DNA of 64,000 nt from CAVONB01 sp963697205 (GTDB lineage Bacteria > Pseudomonadota > Alphaproteobacteria > Rhizobiales > Hyphomicrobiaceae): the NCBI GenBank assembly GCA_963697205.1, contig CAVONB010000001.1:62001-126000 (forward strand). The letters run 5' to 3'. A program made the translations under genes and the position numbers. The notes beneath the pieces were generated by a model, which was given only the letters and a program-made list of their open reading frames with translations, searched no databases and was not told where the DNA came from. Below are positions 9,001-17,818 of this stretch, one piece after another (positions within the stretch are counted from its first letter, which is position 1; every line of letters begins with the position of its first letter).

Positions 9001-10173
9001 ATGGACCCGCGCCAGGCCGATCGCCGGCATCCCCTGGACCGCCTGCCGAAGGACATCCAAACGCCGGCCTACGTGCTCGACGCTGCAGCGCTCGCGCGCA
9101 ATATGGAGACGGCTCAGCGCATCCGGCGCGAGGCCGGCTGCAAGGTGTTGCTGGCGACCAAGGCCTGGGCGCTGCCGGCGGCGTTCCCGCTCATGCGCGA
9201 CCATCTCGACGGCACGACGGCGTCGGGGCTGCAGGAGGCGCGGCTCGGGCGCGAGACGTTCGGCAAGGAGGTGCACGTCTACGCGCCGGCCTACACCGAG
9301 GGCGAGGTGGTCGCGCTGGTCGACATTGCCGACCACATCTATTTCAACTCGCCTGCGCAGATCGCGCGATTTCTGCCGCGCGTGAAGGCCATGGGGCGGC
9401 ACGTTGGCGTGCGCATCAATCCCGGCTACTCGATGGCGACGGTGGGCGGGCCGCTCTATGACCCGTGCGCGCCTGGTTCGCGGTTCGGCGCGACGCGTGC
9501 GATGCTCGACGACATCCCGTGGGACGACGTCGACATCCTGCATGCGCACGCGCTGTGCGAGGCGAACGATGAGGGCTCGGTTGGGCTGATCCGGCATGTG
9601 GCCGAGCACTTCGGTCAGTATATCCGGCGCGTGACCGCCGTGAACTTCGGCGGCGGGCATTTTATCAACAAGCCGGGCTACGACGTGGGCAAGTTGATCG
9701 CGGCAGTTCGCGAATTCCGGAGCACGTTCGGCGTCGAGGTGATCCTGGAGCCGGGCGCGGGCCTCGTCGTCGACACGGGCTGGCTGGTCGCGACCGTGCT
9801 CGACATCCACACGAACGAGGTCGACATCGCTATCCTCGACGCATCGGCGTCGACGCATATGCCGGACGTGCTGGAGGTGCCCTACACGCCGCCCGTCATC
9901 GGCGCGGTGGAGGCCGGTGCGGCGGCGCATACCTATCGGCTCGCGGGCAAGACGTGCATGACTGGAGACGTGATCGGCGACTACGGTTTCGAGCGGCCGC
10001 TACAGGTGGGCGATCGCATCGTGTTCGGAGACATGATGCAATACTCGTTCGTGAAGAACACGACCTTCAACGGCACGCCGCTGCCCGATCTCGCGATCTT
10101 GGATGCCGACGGCACGTACCGCGTGATCCGCCGGTTCGGGTATGAGGATTTCGCGCGGCGATTGGGGGCGTAA
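9001..10173 (+). CDS. nspC: Carboxynorspermidine decarboxylase-like PLP enzyme
   Basis: A 390-residue fold-type III PLP decarboxylase of the NspC/LysA group. It starts DIQTPAYVLDAAALARNM, then has CKVLLATKAWALPAA, where the lysine is the expected PLP Schiff-base residue. It also has GVRINPGYS, VNFGGGHFINK (PLP phosphate loop), EPGAGLVVDTGWLVATVLD and the late CMTGDVIGDYGF motif, whose cysteine and aspartate are typical of carboxynorspermidine decarboxylases. The family decarboxylates carboxy(nor)spermidine in the alternative spermidine route. The usual neighbour, carboxyspermidine dehydrogenase, is not seen here. A GGAGG site lies just before the ATG. The exact polyamine substrate is inferred from family only. 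Confidence 0.8.
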   Translation: MDPRQADRRHPLDRLPKDIQTPAYVLDAAALARNMETAQRIRREAGCKVLLATKAWALPAAFPLMRDHLDGTTASGLQEARLGRETFGKEVHVYAPAYTEGEVVALVDIADHIYFNSPAQIARFLPRVKAMGRHVGVRINPGYSMATVGGPLYDPCAPGSRFGATRAMLDDIPWDDVDILHAHALCEANDEGSVGLIRHVAEHFGQYIRRVTAVNFGGGHFINKPGYDVGKLIAAVREFRSTFGVEVILEPGAGLVVDTGWLVATVLDIHTNEVDIAILDASASTHMPDVLEVPYTPPVIGAVEAGAAAHTYRLAGKTCMTGDVIGDYGFERPLQVGDRIVFGDMMQYSFVKNTTFNGTPLPDLAILDADGTYRVIRRFGYEDFARRLGA

Positions 10174-10244
10174 TTTTTTCGCTCACGGGCTGATCCGGCT
10201 TGCGGCCGGGCCCTCCGCGGGGGCGGTCATTCCTGACGGCGCTT

Positions 10245-10269
10245 CGGTTGTCCACTTCGCAACCGCGCT
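10245..10269 (+). repeat. Short palindromic repeat (REP-like family A, T variant)
   Basis: A 25-base unit with arms CGGTTGTCCAC and GCAACCGCG around a short loop. It matches units near 11414, 21428, 21468, 43033 and 50950. Like the one at 43033, it has T/A rather than A/T at the paired stem position. Confidence 0.7.
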
Positions 10270-10313
10270 CGGCCGGGCCGCAGTCGCGGCCTCGAACGCT
10301 GCGCGTTCGGTTG

Positions 10314-10398
10314 GAGAAATGGGGACAGGATCAATTCTCAACCGCCGCGCCTGCTGCAAGCTCACTCGACGAGAATTGTTCCTGTCCCCATTTTTCTC
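10314..10398. repeat. Long inverted repeat (family B, copy 1)
   Basis: Left arm 10314-10339 and right arm 10371-10398 are near-perfect inverted copies of each other (GAGAAATGGGGACAGG and CCTGTCCCCATTTTTCTC), with a 31-base loop. One mismatch and a two-base length difference were counted. It can form a large hairpin and may double as a terminator between convergent genes. Related elements are at 14273 and 21351. Confidence 0.75.
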
Positions 10399-10490
10399 TC
10401 CATTTTCCCCTCGCGCGGGCCCACGCGATTGACGAGGCAATCGGGCTTGAACCGCTACATCAAGAAAGTATAGAGACCTGAAATACACTG

Positions 10491-11237
10491 CTATTCATCA
10501 TACATAGGGGACTCAGGGAATTGCAGCTGGCCCAGAAGTATGCTTTGTAGCATGCGACAATGGTTTTCTGGTCGGCGGAAATGCTCATAAGCGAGTGCCG
10601 CAAAGTACTCTCTGGCCATATTTAAGGTGATCGCGTTAAATACACTCAGGTCGACGACTTCCCCGCGCGGTACTTTCGATAGGAGACGGCCTCGCGCCTC
10701 TGGAGTCATCGATGCAATTTGCACGGCGAATGCTAAGTACTCCTGCGCATTGGTCTGCAATGTATGCCCCTTGGCGTTTTGCCACAGCAGTGCATGGGCC
10801 ATTTCGTGGGCCGAGATGCTTTCGTACAGCTCAGCCGAAGTTAATACAGAGTAGTAAGATTCGGTGGGTATAGCCGCCTCCAGAGCAGCCGAATCCAGAA
10901 TATTTATAGCCGGTCCCGTATTGTCAAAAAAAGCATATATGTGACCATCAAATGCGTGCCCATAAAATCTACTCCCAAAACTTCGCACAACTGTAATTCT
11001 TATGTGCTTGCGGCTTGAAACTCCACACTGCGCAAAGATTCTTAGTGCTTTGCTGGCGCCCAAGCAAATTGCTTGCTGCTCCGCCAACGATGCTCCCGAC
11101 ACTGCTACCGAAAGCCCTGCACATTCGAACGTCTTCTGTTCTAAGCTTTCGGATTGCGAACCATTGGAGCCAATCATCAGGGCAAGCGCAGAGATTGCGC
11201 TCGCTAAACCCATGATTCCCCGACACGGTCGCGTCAT
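10491..11237 (-). CDS. Secreted HExxH-containing protein (putative metalloprotease)
   Basis: A 248-residue protein with an N-terminal signal peptide (MTRPCRGIMGLASAISALAL). The ATG at 11237 was chosen because a GGGAG site precedes it; the frame extends upstream without a good start. Mid-protein there is SISAHEMAHALLWQNAKG, an HExxH zinc-binding signature. It is followed about 18 residues later by NAQEYLAFAVQ, which could give the third (Glu) ligand as in gluzincins. The base composition is visibly more AT-rich than its neighbours. It lies in the repeat/IS island, which suggests acquisition by transfer. I do not recognise a characterised family; proteolysis is inferred from the motif. Confidence 0.65.
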   Translation of the reverse strand: MTRPCRGIMGLASAISALALMIGSNGSQSESLEQKTFECAGLSVAVSGASLAEQQAICLGASKALRIFAQCGVSSRKHIRITVVRSFGSRFYGHAFDGHIYAFFDNTGPAINILDSAALEAAIPTESYYSVLTSAELYESISAHEMAHALLWQNAKGHTLQTNAQEYLAFAVQIASMTPEARGRLLSKVPRGEVVDLSVFNAITLNMAREYFAALAYEHFRRPENHCRMLQSILLGQLQFPESPMYDE

Positions 11238-11943
11238 TTGGTGACTCCCAAGTACGCTCGCTAAGAAACACGCGCCAGTTGAAGCGTCGTTGACAGGCAT
11301 CAATGGATCTTCCGCTGCGGCCTGATGCAGGCGGAATACTCGCCGACGCTATCGAAAATCCGTTCACCACGTTGGCTCCGAAGGCGCAGCACCGCGCTTT
11401 CTTGTTGGCGCTTCGGATGCCCACATAGCATCCGCGCCGGCGGCCGGCTCGACGAAGGAGAGTCGCCGGCGCAATCAAACGAGAGGGCGGGGCGGACGGG
11501 CACCGCTGATGATTGATAGTGAAGCGGCACCGGGCCGCCCCGCTGCGGGATTTGTGGCCTACCCTCGGCGTTTCAGCGCGTTCCGCGCTCTGCGGACTTG
11601 CACCGCAGTCGGCGAGGCGAGCCCCGGATAGTCGCCCTGCGTAAGGGTCGAGTACCCAACTCCGCATCCCATCCCCGCACGTAACGGACGCCTCGCGATG
11701 CGCACCCTCTCGTGGGGCGGGATGGGGGAAGTGTAGGCGTGTGCGGAGGGGGCGGGGAAAAGATGAGTGACACGGCAGAGGATGCCCCAATTGCGGACGG
11801 CGGTCGGGTGACGCGATGGGCCAGAAGCTGTCCTCACCTGTAAGCTCCTGAGCCGGCGGCGCTTGTCGGTCTACGTTCGGCAGCGGACCTGCCGCAGCCG
11901 AATCGCATATGAGCTTGTCGAGCCAGTGCAGGAAAGAATCGCA
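11238..11943. other. Non-coding accessory stretch
   Basis: A 706-base region with no frame I can defend. It contains one REP-like unit at 11414. Around 11570-11760 there is C-rich, pyrimidine-patterned sequence of the kind found in degenerate intergenic repeats of Rhizobiales. Several open frames exist but lack ribosome sites and plausible protein composition. Confidence 0.45.
11414..11438 (+). repeat. Short palindromic repeat (REP-like family A, A variant)
   Basis: A 25-base unit with arms CGGATGCCCAC and GCATCCGCG. The preceding GCGCTT is shared with the unit at 50950. Confidence 0.7.
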
Positions 11944-12471
11944 ATGCGCCTCGACGACATCGAGACCTTGGTCGCGGCAGGCCGAGCAACCGCCCTTCAG
12001 GTGAAGGGTGTGCTGGAAGATATATATTCGGCTTTGGAGACTTCCGGCGCTACGCGCTTGCTGTCAGGAATTGATGTCTGCAATTCTCAGGTCGCCTTGT
12101 CACTGGTCGGCGTTTTTTCCGTCTACGAGTTGAGGCTGCAGACCACCATTGGTGGCGACAAGCCGATTGATGATCTGATCAGACGGCTTGCATCGGCCGC
12201 CCATTCCTCGGACGCAGCGGCGCTGGATGACTATCGACTGGCCGTTAACGTGCTCAAGCATGGCCTCGGCCCAAGCCACAATACACTGCTCGCAAGAAAA
12301 TCTCGGCTGCCCTTTAAGGTCCAGGCGAATTTCGGCGAGCTAGCGATTGAGGGAGATGTGTGTCCACCGTCCGATCTGGTGATCGTATCCACCGAGCATC
12401 TGGAGCAATGCTGCGATTTGATCGAAAGGACTTGGGCTTTCGTCCAGTCGGCAATCCGTCCCGCGGCATAG
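11944..12471 (+). CDS. Hypothetical protein in accessory island
   Basis: A 175-residue protein that I do not recognise. I chose the ATG at 11944 (MRLDDIETLVAAG) because it is preceded by AGGAAAGAA; the frame opens 81 bases earlier. The sequence is mostly helical and acidic: LKVKGVLEDIYSALE-like helices at the start, and a central ASAAHSSDAAALDDYRLAVNVLKHG that recalls MazG/HEPN-like helix-turn elements without a diagnostic motif. It contains several cysteines (HLEQCCDLIER). It sits alone between the repeat region and the IS element, and its composition is less GC-biased than its neighbours. A HEPN-like or toxin-related role is possible, but this is speculative. Confidence 0.5.
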   Translation: MRLDDIETLVAAGRATALQVKGVLEDIYSALETSGATRLLSGIDVCNSQVALSLVGVFSVYELRLQTTIGGDKPIDDLIRRLASAAHSSDAAALDDYRLAVNVLKHGLGPSHNTLLARKSRLPFKVQANFGELAIEGDVCPPSDLVIVSTEHLEQCCDLIERTWAFVQSAIRPAA

Positions 12472-12536
12472 TCCGCTGCTGATCTGACCGCGTCGAGTGA
12501 CATTCAGAGCGGCGACGGTGGCTAAGGGTCTTGGTC

Positions 12537-14168
12537 GTGTGAAAACGCTGTCGCCGTTACTCAAGGGCGCCGATGACGCCAATCTTCGCATAGAAGGGGC
12601 GTATTGGCACGTCCCGGGCCGCCTGAGCGCGTTTGTGAGCCAGCATCCCGTGATGAGGCCGTGTCGGCGGGATCAGGCCCGGATCGCCTGGATCAGTGGC
12701 CCGATTCCGATGATGTTCATCACCCGCGTCAGATTGTAGGCAAGAACGGCGAGCGCCATCTCCGTCTTCACGTTCTTCAAGCGCTTCATCAGGAAGTGTG
12801 TCGCCCCCATGCGCGCCTTGATCGTCCCGAATGGGTGCTCGACAGTCTCGCGGCGGAGGCGCATCGCCTGAGGGTTCTCATCCAGGCGCCGCTGAACGTC
12901 TTCTAGAACATGCTCGTGCTCCCATCGCGCGATTGATCGATGCGAGCTGGTGGTGCAGCGCTTTCGCAGCTTGCACCTTGAGCACGCCGGCGTCGCATAG
13001 CGCTTAAGGCTCAGCCCGTCGGTCTCTCGTTTGTACGACACGAACAGCAGTGCCTCGCCGGCCGGGCAGATGTACATGTCCTGGCTCGGGACGTAGCGGA
13101 AGTCGGGTTTGCCGAACTGGCCCCTGGCCCTGTTGTTGGATGTCTGCGGCTTGGGCACCGTCACCGTGACACCGGACTCGGCGCATTCCAGGATCTGCTC
13201 GCTGGTGAAGTAGCCGCGATCGGCAACGACGTCGAGTTGATCAACCCCCAGCACCTGCTTCGTCAGCTTCGACATCGGTGCCAACTGCGCGCGGTCCGAT
13301 CCGCTCGTCGTGACCTCGTGCGCCACGATCAGGTGGTTCTCAGTGTCGACGACTGCCTGCACGTTGTAGCCAACCACGCCGGATCCCCGCCCACTGGTCG
13401 CCATCGAGCGGGCATCCGGGTCCGTGAAAGAGATCTGTCGATCGGGCTCGGCAAGACGCTGCTTGTCGATGGCCTCCAGGCGCTTCATCTCTTCGTTGAG
13501 CGTCGCGATCTTCTCGTTGAGTCGGTCAATCCTCATCGCCCGCGCCTTGGAGCGTTCCTGGCGGTCGGCACTCTCCAGCTGGTGCAGATAGCGCGCAACG
13601 CTCTCCTCGATCTGCGCCATACGTCTCTGCATCTTGCCTTCGGCGAAATTGCGGTCGCGGTTGTTGACCGCCTTGAACTTCGAGCCGTCGATGGCAACAG
13701 AGGCAACTGACAGCAATCCGAGCCGACGACACAGCTCGATAAATCGGGCGCATACCTTACGGATCGCGGGGCCATTATCTTTGCGGAAATCGGCGATTGT
13801 CTTGTGATCGGGTGTCAGCCGTCGCGTCAGCCACATCACCTCGACGTTGCGGTTGGCCTCACGCTCAAGTCGCCGGCTGGACTGCACGGCGTTGAGATAG
13901 CCGTAGACGTAGAGCTTGAGCAGCACCGCTGGATGATACGATGGCCGGCCGGTCGATTGCGGGGCGACGCCCGCGAATCCGAGGTCGGCCAGATCGAGGT
14001 TGTCGACGAATACGTCGATCACGCGGACCGGATTATCCTCGTCGACCCAGTCCTCGAGGCACTCCGGAAACAGCGTCGGCTGATCCCTGTCAGCGCCCTC
14101 CACGAACCGCTTCATGATGCCTCCCGCGAATCACGAGAAGAATCATAACTGCGACGGTGTTTTCACAC
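12537..14168 (-). mobile_element. IS1182-family insertion sequence, complete
   Basis: About 1632 bases bounded by 22-base imperfect terminal inverted repeats: GTGTGAAAACGCTGTCGC at 12537 and its inverted counterpart ending GTTTTCACAC at 14168, with 19 of 22 positions matching. It encloses one intact transposase gene. A clear target-site duplication was not found by eye. Confidence 0.8.
12673..14115 (-). CDS. IS1182 family transposase
   Basis: An intact 480-residue DDE transposase. The N-terminal DUF772-type domain is clear: RPSYHPAVLLKLYVYGYLN, SSRRLEREANRNVEVMWL and PDHKTIADFRKDN. The catalytic core follows: first Asp in VAIDGSKFKAVNN, second in VVADRGYFTSEQ, last Glu in RRETVEHPFGTIKARMG. 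A coiled-coil insertion (RIDRLNEKIATLNEEMKRLE) and a Cys-rich segment (CPAGE ... CSRCKLRKRC) are typical of IS1182/ISL8 members. The frame is full length and uninterrupted, so the element may be active. The start ATG at 14115 lies just inside the inverted repeat. Confidence 0.93.
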   Translation of the reverse strand: MKRFVEGADRDQPTLFPECLEDWVDEDNPVRVIDVFVDNLDLADLGFAGVAPQSTGRPSYHPAVLLKLYVYGYLNAVQSSRRLEREANRNVEVMWLTRRLTPDHKTIADFRKDNGPAIRKVCARFIELCRRLGLLSVASVAIDGSKFKAVNNRDRNFAEGKMQRRMAQIEESVARYLHQLESADRQERSKARAMRIDRLNEKIATLNEEMKRLEAIDKQRLAEPDRQISFTDPDARSMATSGRGSGVVGYNVQAVVDTENHLIVAHEVTTSGSDRAQLAPMSKLTKQVLGVDQLDVVADRGYFTSEQILECAESGVTVTVPKPQTSNNRARGQFGKPDFRYVPSQDMYICPAGEALLFVSYKRETDGLSLKRYATPACSRCKLRKRCTTSSHRSIARWEHEHVLEDVQRRLDENPQAMRLRRETVEHPFGTIKARMGATHFLMKRLKNVKTEMALAVLAYNLTRVMNIIGIGPLIQAIRA

Positions 14169-14272
14169 AGCCAGGGTCAGGCGCGTCGGTTGATGTGAGC
14201 CGGCGCACGGCGGGTCGTGTCTCGATTGCAGACGTTCAAGTTGGCCGCGGCAGCTGCGTCGGGCTCTTGGTT

Positions 14273-14348
14273 GGGGACACGCACCATTTTCCTGATGGGG
14301 CGCATCCGGCCGGCGAGCGGCGTGGCAGGGAAAATGGTGCGTGTCCCC
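14273..14348. repeat. Long inverted repeat (family B, copy 2)
   Basis: Arms 14273-14292 (GGGGACACGCACCATTTTCC) and 14329-14348 are perfect 20-base inverted copies, separated by 36 bases. The element lies between the IS element and metW. Confidence 0.8.
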
Positions 14349-14407
14349 GGGCTCGCCTGTGGCTGCTACTCATCCCTCGCCGCCGTGCGCTATCTCCAAT
14401 CCTGCCC

Positions 14408-15055
14408 TCACCCATCCCTGCGCTTCAACAGGAACACCGCCTTCTCGCCGAACAGGTTCTGGAGCTTGATGGAGTTCTTGATCGGCAGGCGCTGGCCGGC
14501 GAGTGTTGAAGGCGACGGCCTGCTCGACCTCGGCGTCGACCTCGCGGACGAGGTCGGCGAAGTCGAGGATCGTGCACAGGTGCGCGTCGGCGGTCGCATA
14601 CCACGGCTCGGGCAGGTTCGGCGTCACCGGCATGCGGCCGTCGAACAGCAGCTTGCCAGCGGATCTGCCAGTGGCCGAAATTCGGGAACGAGACGATGGC
14701 GTGGCGGCCGATGCGCAAGAGGTTCTCCAGCACGGTCTTGGGGTGGCGCGTCGCCTGGATGGTCAGGCTCAGGATCGCGTAGTCGAAGGCCTGGTCGGGG
14801 TAGTCGGCGAGGTCGCGGTCGGCGTCGCCCTGGATGACGGACAGGCCGCGCGCGACGCAGGCGTTGACCTTCTCGCGCGAGATCTCGATGCCGCGGCCGT
14901 CGACGGCCTTCCTGTCCGTGCAAGCAGCTGGAGCAGCGCGCCGTCGCCGCAGCCGACGTCGAGCACGCGCGAGCCCGGCGCCACCATCTCCGCGATCAGC
15001 AGGTGGTCGACGCGGTGCCTGTGCGGCCGTGCTCGACGCATCGGTGCGCATCCAT
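14408..15055 (-). CDS. metW: Methionine biosynthesis protein MetW (frameshifted)
   Basis: A SAM-dependent methyltransferase-fold protein encoded next to metX in many proteobacteria. The pieces in order are MDAHRCVEHGRTGT, RVDHLLIAEMVAPGSRVLDVG and GDGALLQLL (SAM motif I). Then come GRGIEISREKVNACVARG, VIQGDADRDLADYPD, FDYAILSLTIQATRHP, RHAIVSFPNFGHWQIR and, at the end, LPIKNSIKLQNLFGEKAVF. These appear in different frames with about four breaks (near 15000, 14920, 14650 and 14510), consistent with single-base consensus errors. The ATG at 15055 overlaps the metX stop (TGATG), so translation is probably coupled. Confidence 0.85.
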
Positions 15056-16323
15056 CACGCGGCCTCCTTGCGCGGCGGTGATGCCGCGCTTCAGGCGCGG
15101 CGCGTCGAGGAAGCCCTTCACGGTGGCGAACAGCTCCGGCTCGTCGAGCAGGAAGGCGTCGTGGCCCTTGTCGCTTTCGATCTCGACGAAGGAGACGTTG
15201 GCGGCGACGGCGTTCAGCGCCTGGACGATGTCGCGGCTTTCGCGCGTCGGGTAGAGCCAGTCGGACGTGAAGGAGACGACGCAGAAGCGCGTGCGCGTGC
15301 CGCGGAAGGCGTTGGCGAGGACGTCGCCGTGCTCGGCGGCCAGGTCGAAGTAGTCCATGGCGCGGGTGATGTAGAGGTAGCTGTTGGCGTCGAAGCGGTC
15401 GACGAAGGTCGAGCCCTGGTGGCGCAGGTAGCTTTCGACCTGGAAGTCGGCGTCGAAGGAGAACGTGCGCGCGTCGCGCGGTCCTGCAGGTTGCGGCCGA
15501 ACTTGCGCTGCAGCGCGCTCTTCGGACAGGTAGGTGATGTGGGCGGCCATGCGCGCGACGGCGAGGCCGTTGCGCGGGACGACGCCGTCGTCGAGGTAGT
15601 CGCCGCCGCACCAGTCGGGATCGGCCATCACGGCCTGGCGGCCGACCTCGTGGAAGGCGATGTTCTGGGCGGAATGCCAGGCGCGCCGTCGCGATCGGGA
15701 CGGCGGCGAAGACGCGCTCGGTGTAGCGCGCGGCCCATTCCAGGACCTGCATGCCGCCCATCGAGCCGCCGATGACGGAGAACAGCTGCTCGATGCCGAG
15801 GTGGTCGATCAGGCGGCGCCTGCGCCTCGACCATGTCGCCGATGGTGATGACGGGGAACGTCGAGGCCGTAGGGCCTGCCGGTTGCGGGATTGATCGAGG
15901 CGGGGCCGGTGGAGCCCATGCAGCCGCCGAGGATGTTCGAGCAGATGACGAAGAAGCGGTCGGTGTCGATCGGCTTGCCGGGGCCGATCAGCGTCGTCCC
16001 ACCAGCCGGGCTTGCCGGTCGACCGGATGGTCGCTGGCGACGTGCTGGTCGCCGGTCAGCGCGTGGCAGACCAGGATGGCGTTCGATTTGTCGGCGTTGA
16101 GCGTGCCGTAGGTCTTGTAGGCGATCTGAACGGCGGCGAGGCTCTGGCCGCAGTCGAGCGGCAGCGGCTCGGTGAGCCGGACGACGGGGCTCGACGGCGT
16201 ATCGATCTCGGGCGAGCGCGAGAGGGGCCGCGCGGCGGCGACCTCGAGGACGACGTCACCGTGCCTGGCCGCCGGCCCTGGGGCTGCCTTGGGCGTGGAG
16301 CGATCTGAGTTCGAGGCGTCCAT
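15055..16323 (-). CDS. metX: Homoserine O-acyltransferase MetX (frameshifted)
   Basis: Acylates homoserine, usually with acetyl-CoA, in the first committed step of methionine synthesis. The alpha/beta-hydrolase fold is clear: LTEPLPLDCGQSLAAVQIAY, AILVCHALTGDQHVASDHP, FFVICSNILGGCMGSTGP, then the nucleophile region GGSMGGMQVLEWAARYTERV. Later come SYLRHQGSTFVDRFDANSYL, SFTSDWLYPT and IESDKGHDAFLLDEPE with the catalytic Asp/His. Roughly six single-base breaks shift the frame (near 16020, 15995, 15870, 15820, 15680 and 15485), but no conserved block is lost. The ATG at 16323 lies downstream of a SAM-II riboswitch. MetX-type enzymes using succinyl-CoA exist, so the acyl donor is not certain. Confidence 0.9.
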
Positions 16324-16375
16324 GGGGGACCTCGTGCGCGTCGGCGACCGGCGCTCGAACGGGCGGCCGGCCATC

Positions 16376-16434
16376 AAAAAACCCGGTGCCGGCTCGCCCC
16401 GCTGACATTGCCGGGCTGCCCGCGATCCGGGTTT
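16376..16434 (-). terminator. Terminator/expression platform of the SAM-II riboswitch
   Basis: On the minus strand, AAACCCGG (16427-16434) can pair with CCGGGTTTTTT (16376-16386), giving a stem ending in six Ts. It sits between the SAM-II aptamer and the metX ATG and could end the leader transcript. A GC-rich inner hairpin is also possible. Confidence 0.7.
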
Positions 16435-16445
16435 AGCGCACGGCC

Positions 16446-16496
16446 CTTTAGCGAGTTGTTTAACGTGGCTGCAAGCCGGCCGGCAAATCACCACGA
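16446..16496 (-). ncRNA. SAM-II riboswitch
   Basis: On the minus strand the sequence has the hallmark blocks CGTGGTGATTTG, CCGGCCGGCTTGCAGCCACG and TTAAACAACTCGCTAAAGGG in the right order. The outer CGTGG and the CCACG form the P1 helix. The CTTGCAGCCACGTTAAACAA and CGCTAAA segments are the strongly conserved part of the alphaproteobacterial SAM-II (metA-type) aptamer. It lies about 123 bases upstream of metX, so it should reduce metX-metW expression when S-adenosylmethionine is plentiful. Confidence 0.95.
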
Positions 16497-16676
16497 ACCC
16501 GAGGACAATAAGGGACGGGCCGCGGCAGGGTCAAGCGCCTGCGGCGCGACAGGGTTGCGAAGGGATGACCAGATCCCCTCTCGCCTTCACCGTCCGCCTC
16601 GTCTATCACTTGGCCGCCTTGCGAAGGGACGCGCCGACGGTGTCCGCGGTGCGCCAGATCATCGGAATTCGAGCCC

Positions 16677-17817
16677 GTGACCGCCTCCACCACACCGCCC
16701 ACCACGCCTGCCGCAGCGCCGACTCCGCGCCCGGCATTCTCGACATCGCCGCCTACGTGCCCGGCGAGAGCGCCGTGCCGGGCGGGATGACGCCGATCAA
16801 GCTGTCGTCCAACGAGACGCCGCTCGGGCCGAGCCCGAAGGCGATCGCGGCCTATCTGGCGGAAGCGGAGCACCTGGAGCGCTATCCGGACGGCGGCCGT
16901 AGCCGCGCTGCGCCAGGCCATCGGCGAGGCCTACGGCCTCGATCCCGACCGCATCGTCTGCGGCGCCGGCTCGGACGAGCTGCTGAACCTGTTGGCGCAC
17001 GCCTACATCGGACCGGGCGACGAGGCGATCTACACCGAGCACGGCTTCCTCGTCTACCGGATCGCCATCCAGGCGTACGGCGGCGACGCCGGTCGTCGCG
17101 CCGGAGACCGAACCGCACGGCCGACGTCGACGCGATCCTGGCGCGGGTGACGCCGAAGACGCGCATCGTGTTCCTCGCCAATCCGAACAATCCGACCGGC
17201 ACCTATCATCCCGATCGACGAGGTGCGCCGCCTGCGCGCCGGGCTGCCGGCAAACGTGCTGCTCGTGCTCGACGCCGCCTATGCCGAGTACGTGCGCCGC
17301 AACGACTACGAGGCGGGCCTCGAGCTGGTCGCGACGAGCGAGAACACGGTGATGACGCGGACGTTCTCGAAGATCTACGGGCTCGCCGCGCTGCGCCTCG
17401 GCTGGGCCTACTGCCCGGCCGCGGTTGCCGACGTGCTCAATCGCATTCGCGGACCGTTCAACGTCTTCGGCGCCGGCGATCGCGGCGGGCGTCGCGGCGA
17501 TCGAGGACAAGGCGCACGTCGAGGCGGGCTGTCGCGCACAACGACCAGTGGCTGCCGTGGCTGACGGCGGAGATCGAGACGCTCGGGCTGAAGGTGACGC
17601 CGAGCGTCGCCAACTTCATGCTGATCGCATTTTCCCGAGGATCCCAAGCGAGGCGCGGCGGCGGCCGATGCGTTCCTGAAATCGCGCGCGCATCATCCTG
17701 CGCCGCGTGACCGGCTACGGACTTGCCCAACGCGCTGCGCATGACCGTCGGCACGGAGGACGGAGAACCGCAAGACGGTCTCAGCGCTCGCCGACTTCCT
17801 CAAGGCAGGCCGGTTGA
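16677..17817 (+). CDS. hisC: Histidinol-phosphate / aromatic aminotransferase (frameshifted)
   Basis: A PLP-dependent class I/II aminotransferase of the HisC type. Conserved pieces are PIKLSSNETPLGPSPKAI, HLERYPDG, CGAGSDELLNLLAHAYIGPG, RIVFLANPNNPTGTY, VLDAAYAEYV, TRTFSKIYGLAALRLGW (PLP lysine in FSKIYG) and RIRGPFNV. About eight frame breaks occur between 16735 and 17815, each at a run of two to four identical bases. The start is uncertain: a GTG at 16677 leads into the protein after one indel, while an in-frame ATG lies at 16565. The downstream tyrC ATG is almost contiguous with the stop. The tyrC context suggests a role in tyrosine/phenylalanine as well as, or instead of, histidine synthesis. 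Confidence 0.82.
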
Positions 17818-17818
17818 G

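Larger units (their letters stand above)
10174..10490. other. Repeat-bearing intergenic region
   Basis: A 317-base gap between the convergent nspC-like gene and the HExxH protein gene. It holds one short hairpin repeat and one long inverted repeat, annotated separately. No coding frame was recognised. Confidence 0.5.

Noticed and set aside
8183..9930. A long leftward open frame antisense to the nspC-like gene that continues into the Pyr-domain subunit
   Set aside because: The upstream part is Arg/His-rich shadow text. The protein-like sequence begins only at the ATG at 8706.
12515..14190. A target-site duplication flanking the IS1182 element
   Set aside because: The flanks show only weak similarity (GGTC-like bases), which could be chance or part of the terminal repeat.
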